A DNA stretch of 64,000 bases from Rickettsiales bacterium (GCA_023263785.1 JALQUO010000002.1:308-64307); one strand, 5' to 3'. Positions 28,259 to 37,490 are shown, counted from the stretch's first letter. Translations and numbers: made by a program. Notes: generated by a model from the letters alone, not told the origin.

Positions 28259-28334
28259 TGGTGGAGATAAACGGATTCGAACCGATGACCCTCTGCTTGC
28301 AAAGCAGATGCTCTACCAACTGAGCTATATCCCC
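28259..28334 (-). tRNA. tRNA-Ala (anticodon TGC)
   Basis: The acceptor GGGGATA pairs with TATCTCC. The D-arm has AGCTCAGTTGGTAGAGC. The anticodon arm is TCTGC-TTTGCAA-GCAGA and the T-arm contains GGTTCGAATCC. The 3' CCA is encoded (28259-28261). It lies 7 bp from tRNA-Gly on the same strand. Confidence 0.96.
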
Positions 28335-28341
28335 ATTGATC

Positions 28342-28416
28342 TGGAGCGGGAGAAGGGATTCGAACCCTCGACCCCAACCTTGGCAAGGTTGTGCTCTACC
28401 CCTGAGCTACTCCCGC
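28342..28416 (-). tRNA. tRNA-Gly (anticodon GCC)
   Basis: The acceptor GCGGGAG pairs with CTCCCGC. The anticodon arm is CAACC-TTGCCAA-GGTTG and the T-loop is GGTTCGAATCC. Discriminator base T and an encoded CCA (28342-28344) are present. It is probably co-transcribed with tRNA-Ala downstream. Confidence 0.96.
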
Positions 28417-28566
28417 TTGTTAGTAATAACAAGCAATTGTATGTACAATATATATTCACTTTAGCTATAATGCAATAGTCACAGGCAATATAAAAGAAAT
28501 TTTTTGATTTTCTTGGGAATTTCTAATAAATTGATGAGAGTATGCAACTAATAACTCAATTAATAA

Positions 28567-29330
28567 ATGAAAAAGCTTGGTTTACCATTAGAGTACAATA
28601 AATTGTCTGAGTTCTTTGATGCTTGGAATGTAAATGATGATACAGAAGATAAAAATGCTGTCATAGAAAATATTCTCAAAGGGCAAAGAATAAAAAGTGT
28701 TTTGGATATGACTTGTGGAACTGGATCACAGGTTTTCTTCTTAAAAAACTTGGCCATGATGTGGTTGGAACTGATTTAAGTAAAAAACTCATAAAACTTG
28801 CTAAAAATAAAACTAAAGGAGATAAAATTGAGTGCTATACAGGAGACATCAGAACAATAAAATTGAATCGAACATTTGATGCAGTCATTACTATTTTCAA
28901 TGCAGTTGGTCATCTAACAAAAATCGAATTTGAAAAAGCTATTCAGAACATTCATAATCATCTGAATCCTGGCAGGATATATGTTTTTGATATTTTCAAC
29001 TTGGATGCAATTACTGATGCAGTCATAAAAGATTTCGCTTGTTATGTTCATAAGGATGTTGGTGAATATCAATTTCTCTCAACTCAGTGTTCAACAATTG
29101 ATAGGGAGAAAGGCTTGTTGACTTCTTATGATGTACATATGATTCAGAAAAATGCTGAAAAACCAAAAGTTTTTAGGAGTAATTTTGCTCTTCAGATATA
29201 TAATGCAGAGAGTATACAAGAGATTCTTAATAAAAATGGATTTGATGTAGTTGCTCATTATGATATGAATGGTAATCCTTTTATTGAAGATAAAAGTCTA
29301 AGTATTTTAACTATTGCAAAAAAGAAATGA
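28567..29330 (+). pseudogene. SAM-dependent methyltransferase, frameshifted
   Basis: The first segment ends in the SAM-binding motif I (VLDMTCGTGSQVFFLK). The second continues as KKLGHDVVGTDLSKKLIKLA and goes on through the rest of a class I methyltransferase fold (DAVITIFNAVGHL, then YVFDIFNLDA). Adding one A to the A6 run at 28743-28748 restores a protein of about 254 residues. The 3' end overlaps the small ccmD frame (ATGA). The substrate is unknown. Given the split inside motif I neither half should be active. Confidence 0.8.
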
Positions 29331-29446
29331 AGTTTGTTGAATATGCATATCTTGTATTTATTATTTCTCAGATAGTTCTTGTTGTTGGTGTTGTAAGAAA
29401 AGCAATGAAGATTCATAGGCAAAAGAAATTGTATGATGAGAAGTAA
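29327..29446 (+). CDS. ccmD: Small membrane protein, probable CcmD
   Basis: A 39-residue frame starts on the methyltransferase stop (ATGA) and encodes one N-terminal membrane helix (AYLVFIISQIVLVVGVV) followed by a basic tail (RKAMKIHRQKKLYDEK). That is the architecture of CcmD, the small subunit of the CcmABCDE haem export complex. Its 3' end overlaps ccmE, which supports the call. Confidence 0.7.
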   Translation: MKFVEYAYLVFIISQIVLVVGVVRKAMKIHRQKKLYDEK

Positions 29447-29831
29447 AAAGATTAAAAAAAGAATTTTCTTGATAGTGGCTGTCGCTGGAATACTTGTGAT
29501 GCTTATTTTAAAGGTCTTTAGCGACAATATCTCTCTCTTTCTAAAGCCAGCAGACGTCTATCAGCAGAAAATCCTACCTTCTGAGAATGTAAGAGTCGGA
29601 GGATATGTGAAGGATTTGAAGTTCAACATAGAAACCAACTCATACTCTTTTTTCCTAACAGACAATGAATCACATGATGTATTTGTGAGTTATAAGGGAA
29701 TGCTTCCATCTCTTTTCAGAGAGGGACAGATGTCTGTTGCTGGAGGTAAGATCACAATGTGTGGAGAAGTGTTTTGTCTTAATGCTCATGAAGTCCTCGC
29801 AAAGCATGACGAGAACTATAGGCCAAAGTAG
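29433..29831 (+). CDS. ccmE: Cytochrome c maturation haem chaperone CcmE
   Basis: CcmE carries haem covalently in the periplasm during cytochrome c maturation. The protein has an N-terminal membrane anchor (residues 10-27), an OB-fold domain (VRVGGYVKDLKF, YKGMLPSLFREGQ) and the haem-binding His in AKHDENYRPK at the C-terminus. The start may be the first or second ATG (29433 or 29436). With cytochrome c at 54333 it implies System I maturation; ccmABC, F and H are elsewhere. Confidence 0.92.
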   Translation: MMRSKKIKKRIFLIVAVAGILVMLILKVFSDNISLFLKPADVYQQKILPSENVRVGGYVKDLKFNIETNSYSFFLTDNESHDVFVSYKGMLPSLFREGQMSVAGGKITMCGEVFCLNAHEVLAKHDENYRPK

Positions 29832-29838
29832 TTTGAAA

Positions 29839-30671
29839 TTAAAATCTATTATCTGCAAGATACGTCATTCCTTTTTCGATTGCTAGCATCAGTTTTGCAC
29901 GTTTATCCGAATATTTTATTGTCAATTCAGGCATTGATATGGAAGAGTTTTTATATCCTAAGACACTTTTTATGATTGATGTGCTACATGATGTCAGTTT
30001 TGATGTTTCTCCCATTAATGAAGAAAAATAGCTTTTATCACTCTCATAGAGATATCTGTCAAAAACCCTAGCAGAGGTTTCATTTTTTGAGATTTGAAAA
30101 TTAATATTTATATCAGCCATCATTTCTTTAACAACATTATTAATTACTTCAAAATACTTGCTATCTTTGAAAGGTTTAAACTCAATAACATATTGATCCT
30201 TAGCATTTCGTGATTTTGGAGGAATGATCCTGATACTTAATCTATTTTTTACTGCTTTAATTAGGTTTGATATTTGTTTATCTTTTTTTCAAGAGCAGCT
30301 GAAAAAGTATTGTAAATAGTAGATGTTGGCATCATCAAAACATTACCTCCTAGATAGCTTACAGGAGATTTTGTATAACAAACATAATTATAAAAACTTT
30401 GAGAAAAACTGTAAGACATTGTATTTTTAAAAACTTCTGAACAGGCAACATTAAGCAGATAATCTTCTGTTGATAAAGCATTAAAAAATTCATTTAAAAG
30501 TGCATAAGAACTATAAACTTGCTTTCCATTTTGTATACAATCAGATATTCTACTCTGAAAATAACTGATAAAAGATGAATTTTGTCTTGCTGGTTGATGT
30601 CTTTGAGCTTTATATTTACCTTTTGAAATTACGTTTATAAATTTTTGTTCTTCCTTTTGTTGATTATACAT
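29839..30671 (-). pseudogene. Lineage-specific hypothetical protein, one frameshift
   Basis: Two open segments (30671-30261 and 30123-29839) join when one A is added to the A7 run at 30283-30289 (T7 on plus). The bridge then reads DKQISNLIKAVKNRLSIRII up to VVKEMMADININ with no stop, giving about 278 residues. It is rich in Ser, Tyr and Lys. I see no signal peptide, membrane helix or known domain. It may be a decaying effector-like gene. Confidence 0.65.
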
Positions 30672-30732
30672 TTTCCCCTCTTTTATTTTTTAACTTGTGT
30701 GCAAAATAATGTTAAATGAAATTATAAAATAA

Positions 30733-31167
30733 TCAATCTCCATATACCTTATCTAGGATTCCGTTGATGAAACCAACTTCGACATCATGGTCAAATGCAA
30801 CGGCTATATTCAGATAATCCTTTATGATATTTCCAACAGTATGTTTATGCTCACAATACTTTAATTCATAACTACCAACCCTTAATATTGCCAGTACAAC
30901 CCTTGATAGGCGAGAAGATGTTTTGCAGTTTTTCTCAACTGCATCATCTATTTCTGTAAGTTTTTCTAATATTTTCATTAGGATCATTACATCAGGGGAG
31001 TTATCTTCTGATTTATATCTACTTGCAACAGATGCATTAAAAAGAATTATTTCTATTTCCTTCTCACTCAATCCTTCAAATTCATCAGAATTCATTGATA
31101 GGGCATATAACATTTGAATCAGTAAAACTCTGCGTCTTGTGGAAAAACTTACTTCACTTTTCTGCAT
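30733..31167 (-). CDS. nusB: Transcription antitermination factor NusB
   Basis: NusB binds boxA RNA with S10 in rRNA antitermination. The 144-residue protein has the arginine-rich start STRRRVLLIQMLYAL and the C-terminal region VGNIIKDYLNIAVAFDHD, then VGFINGILDKV. Its start overlaps the 3' end of the dsbB-like gene by 14 bp, so the two are co-transcribed. Confidence 0.88.
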   Translation of the reverse strand: MQKSEVSFSTRRRVLLIQMLYALSMNSDEFEGLSEKEIEIILFNASVASRYKSEDNSPDVMILMKILEKLTEIDDAVEKNCKTSSRLSRVVLAILRVGSYELKYCEHKHTVGNIIKDYLNIAVAFDHDVEVGFINGILDKVYGD

Positions 31168-31684
31168 TTTTTTCTAGAAATTTTTTTATAAAAGAAATCT
31201 CTTTATATCTCATAAATATGCAGATTAAAAGCATAAAGATCATATAGATGCAATTCCATCCAGCAAGAGATATTCCAAGGACAAATAGCTGTGGTTTATC
31301 ACATGCAACCAAATCCTTAGAATTTATTGATTCTAGAAACTCTTCTGGTGAGTTGACACCTGAAAAAGATGCTGTGCAGGATGATTCATATTTAACTATG
31401 CCATGTTCAACTAAGACCTGAAATATCCCAAGTCCAATTCCCACAGCAAATATTCCATAAATTATATATTCAAGAGATTGTAAATACCTTTCTGATATGT
31501 TTTTATTAATCATAGGAATCATAAATATTCCAAATGCAGTCATTACATAGTAAACAACCCTTTGGTACTTACATAGCCTGCATGGCACTATTCCGAAGAA
31601 TTCAACTGCATAAGCAAATATAAGTGCAAGTACTGAAAAGATAATAACGCAATAGGAAAAAGCTTTTTGTTTGTTTATATTCAC
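31154..31684 (-). CDS. DsbB-family disulfide bond formation protein
   Basis: This 176-residue four-helix membrane protein has the redox motif CRLCKYQR after the first helix and a second periplasmic Cys pair (SSCTAS, then LVACDKP). It would reoxidise a DsbA-like thiol oxidase with quinone. Alphaproteobacterial members are often annotated DsbB or DsbI, and I do not separate them here. Confidence 0.85.
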   Translation of the reverse strand: MNINKQKAFSYCVIIFSVLALIFAYAVEFFGIVPCRLCKYQRVVYYVMTAFGIFMIPMINKNISERYLQSLEYIIYGIFAVGIGLGIFQVLVEHGIVKYESSCTASFSGVNSPEEFLESINSKDLVACDKPQLFVLGISLAGWNCIYMIFMLLICIFMRYKEISFIKKFLEKNAEK

Positions 31685-31769
31685 AAGGTTTTTTGTTTTT
31701 GTCGTTCAATAATTATCATAACAAAAGTTCCTATGATATTCTAGAAATAAATTAAGTCTAAAAAAAATA

Positions 31770-32948
31770 ATGAGAAAAAAAATCTTTATAGTTGCTGGAG
31801 AGGCTTCAGGAGATATAATTGGGGCAAACCTCATAAATGCAATGCAAGACAAAAATATTGAATTCAGAGGCATTGGAGGGCAGATGATGCAGGCTGCAGG
31901 GGCAAATATAATTTTTCATTACAAGAAAATTTCTGTAATTGGATTTATTGAGATTTTCTATCACTTTCTGGACATATTGAGATATATGAAAAGGACTGTC
32001 ACAGCCATATCAGAATTTAAACCTGACATGATTGTAACAATAGACTCTCCAGGTTTTAACTTCAGACTCATAAAGGCAATTAAAAAGGATCTGGATTGTA
32101 AGGCAATTCATTATGTAGCCCCCACTGTATGGGCGTATGGTGAGGATAGAGCTCAGCTGGTAAGTCAGCTATATAAACATATTCTACTAATTTTACCATT
32201 TGAAGGGAAATACTTTCAACACATGCCACATACCTTTGTTGGACATCCGATTGTTGAAGAAAAAACATATCTTATGCAAAATGCAGCAAAGCTATATGAA
32301 CTAGATGCAAGTAAGCTACAGAGCAACAGGTGGACCATCAGTATCTTGCCAGGCAGTAGGAAATCTGAGATAAAAATCCACATGAAAACGTTACTTGAGG
32401 CAATGGATCTGATAAAAAATAGATTCAGCGAGAAACAAGATATAAAATTTAAAATCTTAACTTTACCGCATCTGAAGAGTTTCCTTGAAGAGCAAATTTC
32501 TGGTAATAATTCGAACAATGATTCGATTGAAATAAATGATGATGTCTCACAGCACGATAAGATCATTCAGGAGAGTATCATCGGGATAGTTAAATCAGGT
32601 ACATCAACAATGGGGTTTATGGCCAATGGAACTCCTGCCATAACATTTTATAAAGTATCACCTTTAAGCGCCTGGATAATAAAGAAAAAACTTAAAATCC
32701 TGAGGTTTAATCTCTGTAACATTATTATGTTCTGTGATGTATTACCTGAGTTGATACAAGATAATTTTACTGCTACAAATATCCTTGAGATAGCTGTAGA
32801 AACAATTTTAAGTGCAGCTAAGAGACATAAAATAATGGATTTATATTTAAAGACTTGGGATAAGCTGCAGCAGTCTGAGAAGCCAAGCCAAATCGCAGCA
32901 GAAGTAATTTATGAATACTTAAAGAATGAAGACAATACAATTAAATAA
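31770..32948 (+). CDS. lpxB: Lipid-A-disaccharide synthase LpxB
   Basis: LpxB joins UDP-2,3-diacylglucosamine and lipid X to form the lipid A disaccharide. The N-terminal GEASGDIIGANLI, the VGHPIVEE motif and the SILPGSRKSEI nucleotide-binding segment identify it. Length is 392 residues. The 3' end overlaps kdsA by 23 bp, forming an LPS operon. Confidence 0.95.
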   Translation: MRKKIFIVAGEASGDIIGANLINAMQDKNIEFRGIGGQMMQAAGANIIFHYKKISVIGFIEIFYHFLDILRYMKRTVTAISEFKPDMIVTIDSPGFNFRLIKAIKKDLDCKAIHYVAPTVWAYGEDRAQLVSQLYKHILLILPFEGKYFQHMPHTFVGHPIVEEKTYLMQNAAKLYELDASKLQSNRWTISILPGSRKSEIKIHMKTLLEAMDLIKNRFSEKQDIKFKILTLPHLKSFLEEQISGNNSNNDSIEINDDVSQHDKIIQESIIGIVKSGTSTMGFMANGTPAITFYKVSPLSAWIIKKKLKILRFNLCNIIMFCDVLPELIQDNFTATNILEIAVETILSAAKRHKIMDLYLKTWDKLQQSEKPSQIAAEVIYEYLKNEDNTIK

Positions 32949-33765
32949 TCTAAACATCTCTAATGACTTACCAATTGTTCTGATAGCTGGGCCTTGTCAG
33001 ATTGAGTCAGAATCACATGCAATAGATGTGGCTGGAAAGATATCAGAAATATCAAAAAAGCTCAGGATAGGATTTATATATAAAAGCTCCTTCGATAAAG
33101 CTAATAGGACTTCTATCAGTGGCAAGAGAGGTATAGGGTTAGAAGCTTCCTGTAAGATTTTTAATTCAATAAAGAAAAATTTTAATCGTTCAATTCTGAC
33201 TGATATACATCATCCGGAGCAAGCTCATATAATTTCCAATCACGTTGATATCCTACAGATCCCAGCGCTCCTCTGCAGACAAACAGATCTGATTGTCGCT
33301 GCAGCAAAGACAGGAAAATGTATTAACATAAAAAAGGGGCAATTTCTTTCTCCAAACGACATGAGAAATGCTATAGAGAAATGCCTTGCAACAGGGAATG
33401 AAAATGTTCTCATTACTGAAAGGGGTACATCTTTTGGCTATAATAATCTTGTGAATGATATGAGAGGATTACAGATCATGAGGGATACTGGGTATCCTGT
33501 GATATTTGATGCAACCCATTCAGTTCAGCAGCCAGGGAGTCTAAATAATGCTACAGGTGGACAGAGGGAGTTCATTGAGGTTCTGACCAGGGCTGCAACG
33601 GCCACAGGTATTGCTGGGCTTTTTATGGAGACTCATGAGAACCCTGATATTGCTCCGAGTGATGGCAAGAGCATGGTTCCTCTGCATTTCCTTGAGGATC
33701 TTTTAGTAAGAGCAATTGAAATCGATCAAGTCACTAAGAAGTTTCCATACATTGGCATTAAGTAG
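32926..33765 (+). CDS. kdsA: 3-deoxy-8-phosphooctulonate synthase KdsA
   Basis: KdsA condenses arabinose-5-phosphate and PEP to KDO-8-phosphate for the LPS inner core. Motifs: LIAGPCQIESESHA, the SSFDKANRTS loop, and the C-terminal GLFMETHENPDIAPSDG. Length 279 residues is normal. It overlaps lpxB. Together with lpxB and lpxK it shows that lipid A with KDO is made. Confidence 0.96.
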   Translation: MKTIQLNNLNISNDLPIVLIAGPCQIESESHAIDVAGKISEISKKLRIGFIYKSSFDKANRTSISGKRGIGLEASCKIFNSIKKNFNRSILTDIHHPEQAHIISNHVDILQIPALLCRQTDLIVAAAKTGKCINIKKGQFLSPNDMRNAIEKCLATGNENVLITERGTSFGYNNLVNDMRGLQIMRDTGYPVIFDATHSVQQPGSLNNATGGQREFIEVLTRAATATGIAGLFMETHENPDIAPSDGKSMVPLHFLEDLLVRAIEIDQVTKKFPYIGIK

Positions 33766-33791
33766 AATCTCACTACTTATCGAGTGAGATT
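33766..33791. terminator. Hairpin between convergent kdsA and motB
   Basis: AATCTCACT and AGTGAGATT form a perfect 9-bp stem with an 8-base loop. The hairpin starts at the base after the kdsA stop and includes the last codons of motB, so it sits at both 3' ends. There is no T-run on either side, so a bidirectional terminator or 3'-end stabiliser is inferred. Confidence 0.6.
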
Positions 33792-34609
33792 GCAGAGTTC
33801 GATATTGGTACTTTGTATTGGACTGTTGGCCACCTTGTCATTAGAGCTATAGTAATACGTCTGTTCCTTGGGGAATACGGATCATTATCATCAAATGGGA
33901 CATTATCACCATAAGAAACAAGCTTCGCAATTCTCTCCTGAGGCAGTCCTGCAATTTGCATTGCTTTTCTTGCAGATTCAGCACGTCCAGCAGACAGATC
34001 CCATGTGTTATAACCATTGATGGAGGCATTATCAGTCTTTTCAGTATAACCACCTATGACAATTCTGTTAGGTGTATAGAGAATAGATTTTGTGATTTTT
34101 TCAATCAAAAACTTAGCCTCTGGAGTTAACTGAGTACTACCCTTTTGGAACATTGGTCTTTTATTGCTATCGAATATGCTTATCTCAAGGCCATCTTTGC
34201 TCATATTTGTTGAAATACTTGAAGACAAATCCCTTGTATAAGAATCACTTGCAAGGTCTGACCTGATTTTTGCCTCAACATTGTTAAAGGATTCTGTTGT
34301 TGTTGACTTTGTTGTATCCTGATCAGTCGATGAAGTTTGAGTTTGTTCCTGTATCTCTTTTTCCTCATCTTCAGTAGTCATCATTTTACTAAAGAATCCG
34401 ATGGTTGGCTTGAAGTAAGTTGCCATACTCTTTAGTTTTTGAGAAGGAGTTGTGTTCAATAGCCACATCAACATAAAGAAACACATCATAGCTGTCACGA
34501 AGTCTGCATAGGCTAGTTTCCATGCCCCTTCCTTCTGCTGATATTGCTCCTTTGCCTTTCTTGGCCTGCTCTGATGAGCATTATTATTATGGTTGAATGT
34601 GCCTCGCAT
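33773..34609 (-). CDS. motB: Flagellar stator protein MotB
   Basis: MotB forms the ion channel with MotA and anchors it to peptidoglycan. The N-terminal motif WKLAYADFVTAMMCFFMLMW carries the essential Asp at residue 36. After a Thr/Gln-rich linker the OmpA-like domain has GGYTEKTDN, then LSAGRAESARKAM and NRRITIALM. The upstream motA gene ends 4 bp before the start. Its last codons lie in the hairpin shared with kdsA. Confidence 0.94.
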   Translation of the reverse strand: MRGTFNHNNNAHQSRPRKAKEQYQQKEGAWKLAYADFVTAMMCFFMLMWLLNTTPSQKLKSMATYFKPTIGFFSKMMTTEDEEKEIQEQTQTSSTDQDTTKSTTTESFNNVEAKIRSDLASDSYTRDLSSSISTNMSKDGLEISIFDSNKRPMFQKGSTQLTPEAKFLIEKITKSILYTPNRIVIGGYTEKTDNASINGYNTWDLSAGRAESARKAMQIAGLPQERIAKLVSYGDNVPFDDNDPYSPRNRRITIALMTRWPTVQYKVPISNSAISLDK

Positions 34610-34613
34610 CTCA

Positions 34614-35468
34614 CTATTTTGAATTGTAAATTATAGCTTCAACTTCATTGAAAGTAGGCTGAACATCTTCTGCTATAACCTGTCTTGCAAATTCAACTGA
34701 GATTGATGTTGGGTGTCCTTTCATATAAGAAAGCATTCCGGTTTTCATACACTCTATAAAGTCTAGTTCATCATTTTGGAATCTGTCTAGGAAAGAACAT
34801 ATAGGGTTTACTACGCAATATGCAAAGAAAACCCCAGCGAAAGTTCCTATAAGAGCGCCAGCGACTCTTGCACCAAGTATCTCAGGTGCAGATCCTGCTG
34901 ATGCCATAGCTCCTATAACTCCTAAGACAGCAGCTACAATCCCTAGAGCTGGTAGAGAGTCCCCAAGTTTGTTTAGTGCTTTTGTAACTTTAGATGCATA
35001 ATTCCTTCTTGTCTCAAGATCAGCTTCCATCATGTTCTCTATCTCGTATATATCTTGGAATCCAAGGGTCAAGAGTCTGAAGTGGTTTTGAAAAAAAGAA
35101 AGAGCTTCTTTGTTTTTCAGAAGCACAGGGTGTTTGTTGAAAATACTACTGTTATATGGATTATCTATTTGAGATTCCAGTTCAGTAACATTCACTGAAT
35201 TACTATACTTGAAGAAATTGAACATAAAAGCAAGTAAATCAAGGTAGTCAGCCTTTTTATAGGGCTTATCAGACATTACTTTTGGCAGCTGTTTTGAGAG
35301 CTGTTTGAAGAATGCACTTGGATTGCTCATTATGAAGCTTCCTGTTGCTATTCCTGCGATCAAAATCCATTCAGATATGTTAAACACAACTCCAACACTG
35401 ATACCCCCAAAAAACATTCCCACCGATATTGTTAACAGGACAATGATAACGCTTAAATAAAATCTCAT
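34614..35468 (-). CDS. motA: Flagellar stator protein MotA
   Basis: MotA (284 residues) has four membrane helices and the large cytoplasmic loop that contacts FliG. The segment LPALGIVAAVLGVIGAM and the following ARVAGALIGTFAGVFFAYCV are diagnostic helices 3-4. motA leads the motA-motB operon. The ion (H+ or Na+) is not settled by the sequence. Confidence 0.94.
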   Translation of the reverse strand: MRFYLSVIIVLLTISVGMFFGGISVGVVFNISEWILIAGIATGSFIMSNPSAFFKQLSKQLPKVMSDKPYKKADYLDLLAFMFNFFKYSNSVNVTELESQIDNPYNSSIFNKHPVLLKNKEALSFFQNHFRLLTLGFQDIYEIENMMEADLETRRNYASKVTKALNKLGDSLPALGIVAAVLGVIGAMASAGSAPEILGARVAGALIGTFAGVFFAYCVVNPICSFLDRFQNDELDFIECMKTGMLSYMKGHPTSISVEFARQVIAEDVQPTFNEVEAIIYNSK

Positions 35469-35578
35469 TTTCTTCTAGTGAACTTCTATATTTTAATGTA
35501 TAAGTCTTTATGCCAAAAGTAGTCTTTATGCTAAGATTGTACATGGTTTAAAGTCGAATATACATCAGTTTTAATAAT

Positions 35579-36607
35579 ATGAAAAGAATCAAAAGGAAGT
35601 TATACATATGGATCAATGCTTTTTTCCATAAAGTTTGGTTTGGTAGTGGGTCCACAGTTTTTTTTCCTATTCTAAAAATTCTTTCTAAAGTTTATTATTT
35701 CATTTTACGAAATAAAAAACAAGACAAAAAATCTATTGAAAAATCTTTTGTTATATGTGTTGGTGGAATTAATGTTGGCGGAACAGGGAAAACACCATGC
35801 GCAATAGGGATTTGTAATCAACTAAATGAGCTAGGAAAAAGGGTCGCATTTGTGACACGAGGATATATTCCAGGAGGTAAATCGATTACAAAAGTAATAA
35901 AAATTCCAATGGGAGAAAAATCTGATGCAAAGACGGTAGGAGATGAGGCGCTGTTGCTCTCATGCATAACTGATACATATGTCTCTCGAGATAGATTCAA
36001 AGCCGCAGAGATGGCTTCAGATGATGGAGCAGAGATCATAATAATGGATGATGGCCTGCAGAACAGAACTCTCCAGAGCAATTATTCAATCTGTGTTTTT
36101 GACTCTGAATACGGAGTAGGTAATGGCTATCTTTTGCCTGCTGGACCTCTTCGCGAGAAATTTGAAGACAGAGTCAATGACATAGATAAAATAATTCTCA
36201 TAAGACGATCATTTACAATCCAAAGTGAATTAGAAAAACTTCTGCTGAAAGTTCCTAAAAACAAGATAGTTGATGCAAAAATATGTGTTAAAAATCCAGA
36301 GAAGTTTCAAAATAGAGATTACGTATGCCTTGCAGGGATAGGGCATCCTGAGAAGTTTTTTGAGACAGCTGAATCTGCAGGAGTTATAATTGTAAAAAGC
36401 TATGCCTTCCCAGATCATTACGAGTATTCTGAAGATGATTTATTAGAAGTTTTTAGTCATGGATGTAGAGTTTTGACTACTACAAAGGATTTAAAAAGAA
36501 TCCCTCAGAGATTCCATGATATGACTGATGTTCTAGAGATAGAGTTGAGATTCGATTCAAATGAATTTATCAGTGAGATTCTCAGCAAAATTTCTATACC
36601 TAAGTAA
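35579..36607 (+). CDS. lpxK: Tetraacyldisaccharide 4'-kinase LpxK
   Basis: LpxK phosphorylates the 4' position of the lipid A disaccharide. The P-loop GGINVGGTGKTPC, the motif RGY after VTRG, and MDDGLQNRTLQ are characteristic. It has a membrane-associated N-terminus. Length is 342 residues. The last codons (ATA CCT AAG TAA) are part of an IscR-like palindrome shared with the flgD 3' side. Confidence 0.94.
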   Translation: MKRIKRKLYIWINAFFHKVWFGSGSTVFFPILKILSKVYYFILRNKKQDKKSIEKSFVICVGGINVGGTGKTPCAIGICNQLNELGKRVAFVTRGYIPGGKSITKVIKIPMGEKSDAKTVGDEALLLSCITDTYVSRDRFKAAEMASDDGAEIIIMDDGLQNRTLQSNYSICVFDSEYGVGNGYLLPAGPLREKFEDRVNDIDKIILIRRSFTIQSELEKLLLKVPKNKIVDAKICVKNPEKFQNRDYVCLAGIGHPEKFFETAESAGVIIVKSYAFPDHYEYSEDDLLEVFSHGCRVLTTTKDLKRIPQRFHDMTDVLEIELRFDSNEFISEILSKISIPK

Positions 36608-36710
36608 TTTACTTAAGATTAGTTTTTTGTGGGAAGTAAAACCCTCAGAAAAGTAAGAATGTATTAATCTCTGGATAGATTTTTAATGTCAAGTAATTTA
36701 CTTAACATTA
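36597..36710. promoter_or_regulatory. Two IscR-like palindromes between convergent lpxK and flgD
   Basis: The first site (TATACCTAAGTAATTTACTT, then AAGATTAG) carries the lpxK stop. The second (TTAATGTCAAGTAATTTACT, then TAACATTATA) carries the flgD stop on the other strand. Cores begin at 36602 and 36691. Both genes end here, so a promoter role is unlikely. The sites could act as 3'-end structures, decoy binding sites or copies of a small spreading element. Confidence 0.5.
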
Positions 36711-37490
36711 TATCTTTGCAGTTTTGTTTTTAAGGTTCATTAATTCTGTGATGCTTTGTTTGATTTTTCCTTGTACAAAAGGGTTATAATCCAATTGCAC
36801 TGTTACTGGAGATTCCTGGATTGCAAATATGTCTGTGATTCTGATTTTCTGACCATTGCTCATTATGAAATTACCATCCATGAGAGCCTGCTGAATTCTA
36901 TTTGTTGTGAACATCTCAGCTCTGACTGGCTTGTTGTCTGAATCAGTGGCAAGGAGTTGAACCTTATATGTTCCCTCTGGTATTGTAAGGTTTCCATCGA
37001 CACCCTTTACATTGAATACAAAGTTCTCCATTGCATTTCCTTGGATGTTCTCTAGTTTCGCCTCATGAACTACTTGTCCGTTATCGTCAACGAGTCTCAC
37101 ATTTGCACTTACATTCTTGCCGATGCCATCAACTATGTAACTGACTGGTATCTCTGAGCTATTGGAGTCGACTGAGATGCTGTCACCCTTTGTCAATGCG
37201 AATTTGCCTATCATGTTGCCTGCATTAGATAGAGATCCATTCTTCTGGAAATCCCTTGTAATTGAGTCCAGCTTGTAGTCTATTGACATGAGAGTTTGTA
37301 ACTCATTCATCTGGTAAATGTTTTGAGCCATTTGATTCATGTCGACTGGACTGTCAAGGTCTTGACACTTCAGCTGTGTTGTGAGCAACTTAAAGAACAT
37401 CTGCTGATTTTTTTTCATTTCAGCTAATTTCTCATTTCTCACGTCATCAGCTGAGCTATTTGAGTCAAAGTTTTTTATTGAACTAAACAT
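36708..37490 (-). CDS. flgD: Flagellar hook-capping protein FlgD
   Basis: FlgD caps the growing hook and guides FlgE assembly. The N-terminal signature (QQMFFKLLTTQLKCQDLDSP, then MAQNIYQMNELQTL) is clear, followed by the FlgD Ig-like/TUDOR region. Length 260 residues. The gene is alone and lies 5 bp after the 3' end of the exonuclease gene. Its stop lies in a palindromic site. Confidence 0.92.
   Translation of the reverse strand: MFSSIKNFDSNSSADDVRNEKLAEMKKNQQMFFKLLTTQLKCQDLDSPVDMNQMAQNIYQMNELQTLMSIDYKLDSITRDFQKNGSLSNAGNMIGKFALTKGDSISVDSNSSEIPVSYIVDGIGKNVSANVRLVDDNGQVVHEAKLENIQGNAMENFVFNVKGVDGNLTIPEGTYKVQLLATDSDNKPVRAEMFTTNRIQQALMDGNFIMSNGQKIRITDIFAIQESPVTVQLDYNPFVQGKIKQSITELMNLKNKTAKI

Noticed and set aside
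28248-28478. Plus-strand frame of 76 aa with the sequence GGDKRIRTDDPLLAKQ
   Set aside because: It is the well-known false protein translated from tRNA-Ala and tRNA-Gly antisense sequence.
15457-36710. Reading the palindromes as a CRISPR array or a classical transposable element
   Set aside because: Copies are dispersed, with unequal spacing and no unique spacers of constant length. No terminal repeats, target duplications or transposase gene are seen. A small spreading element remains possible and is discussed as a finding.
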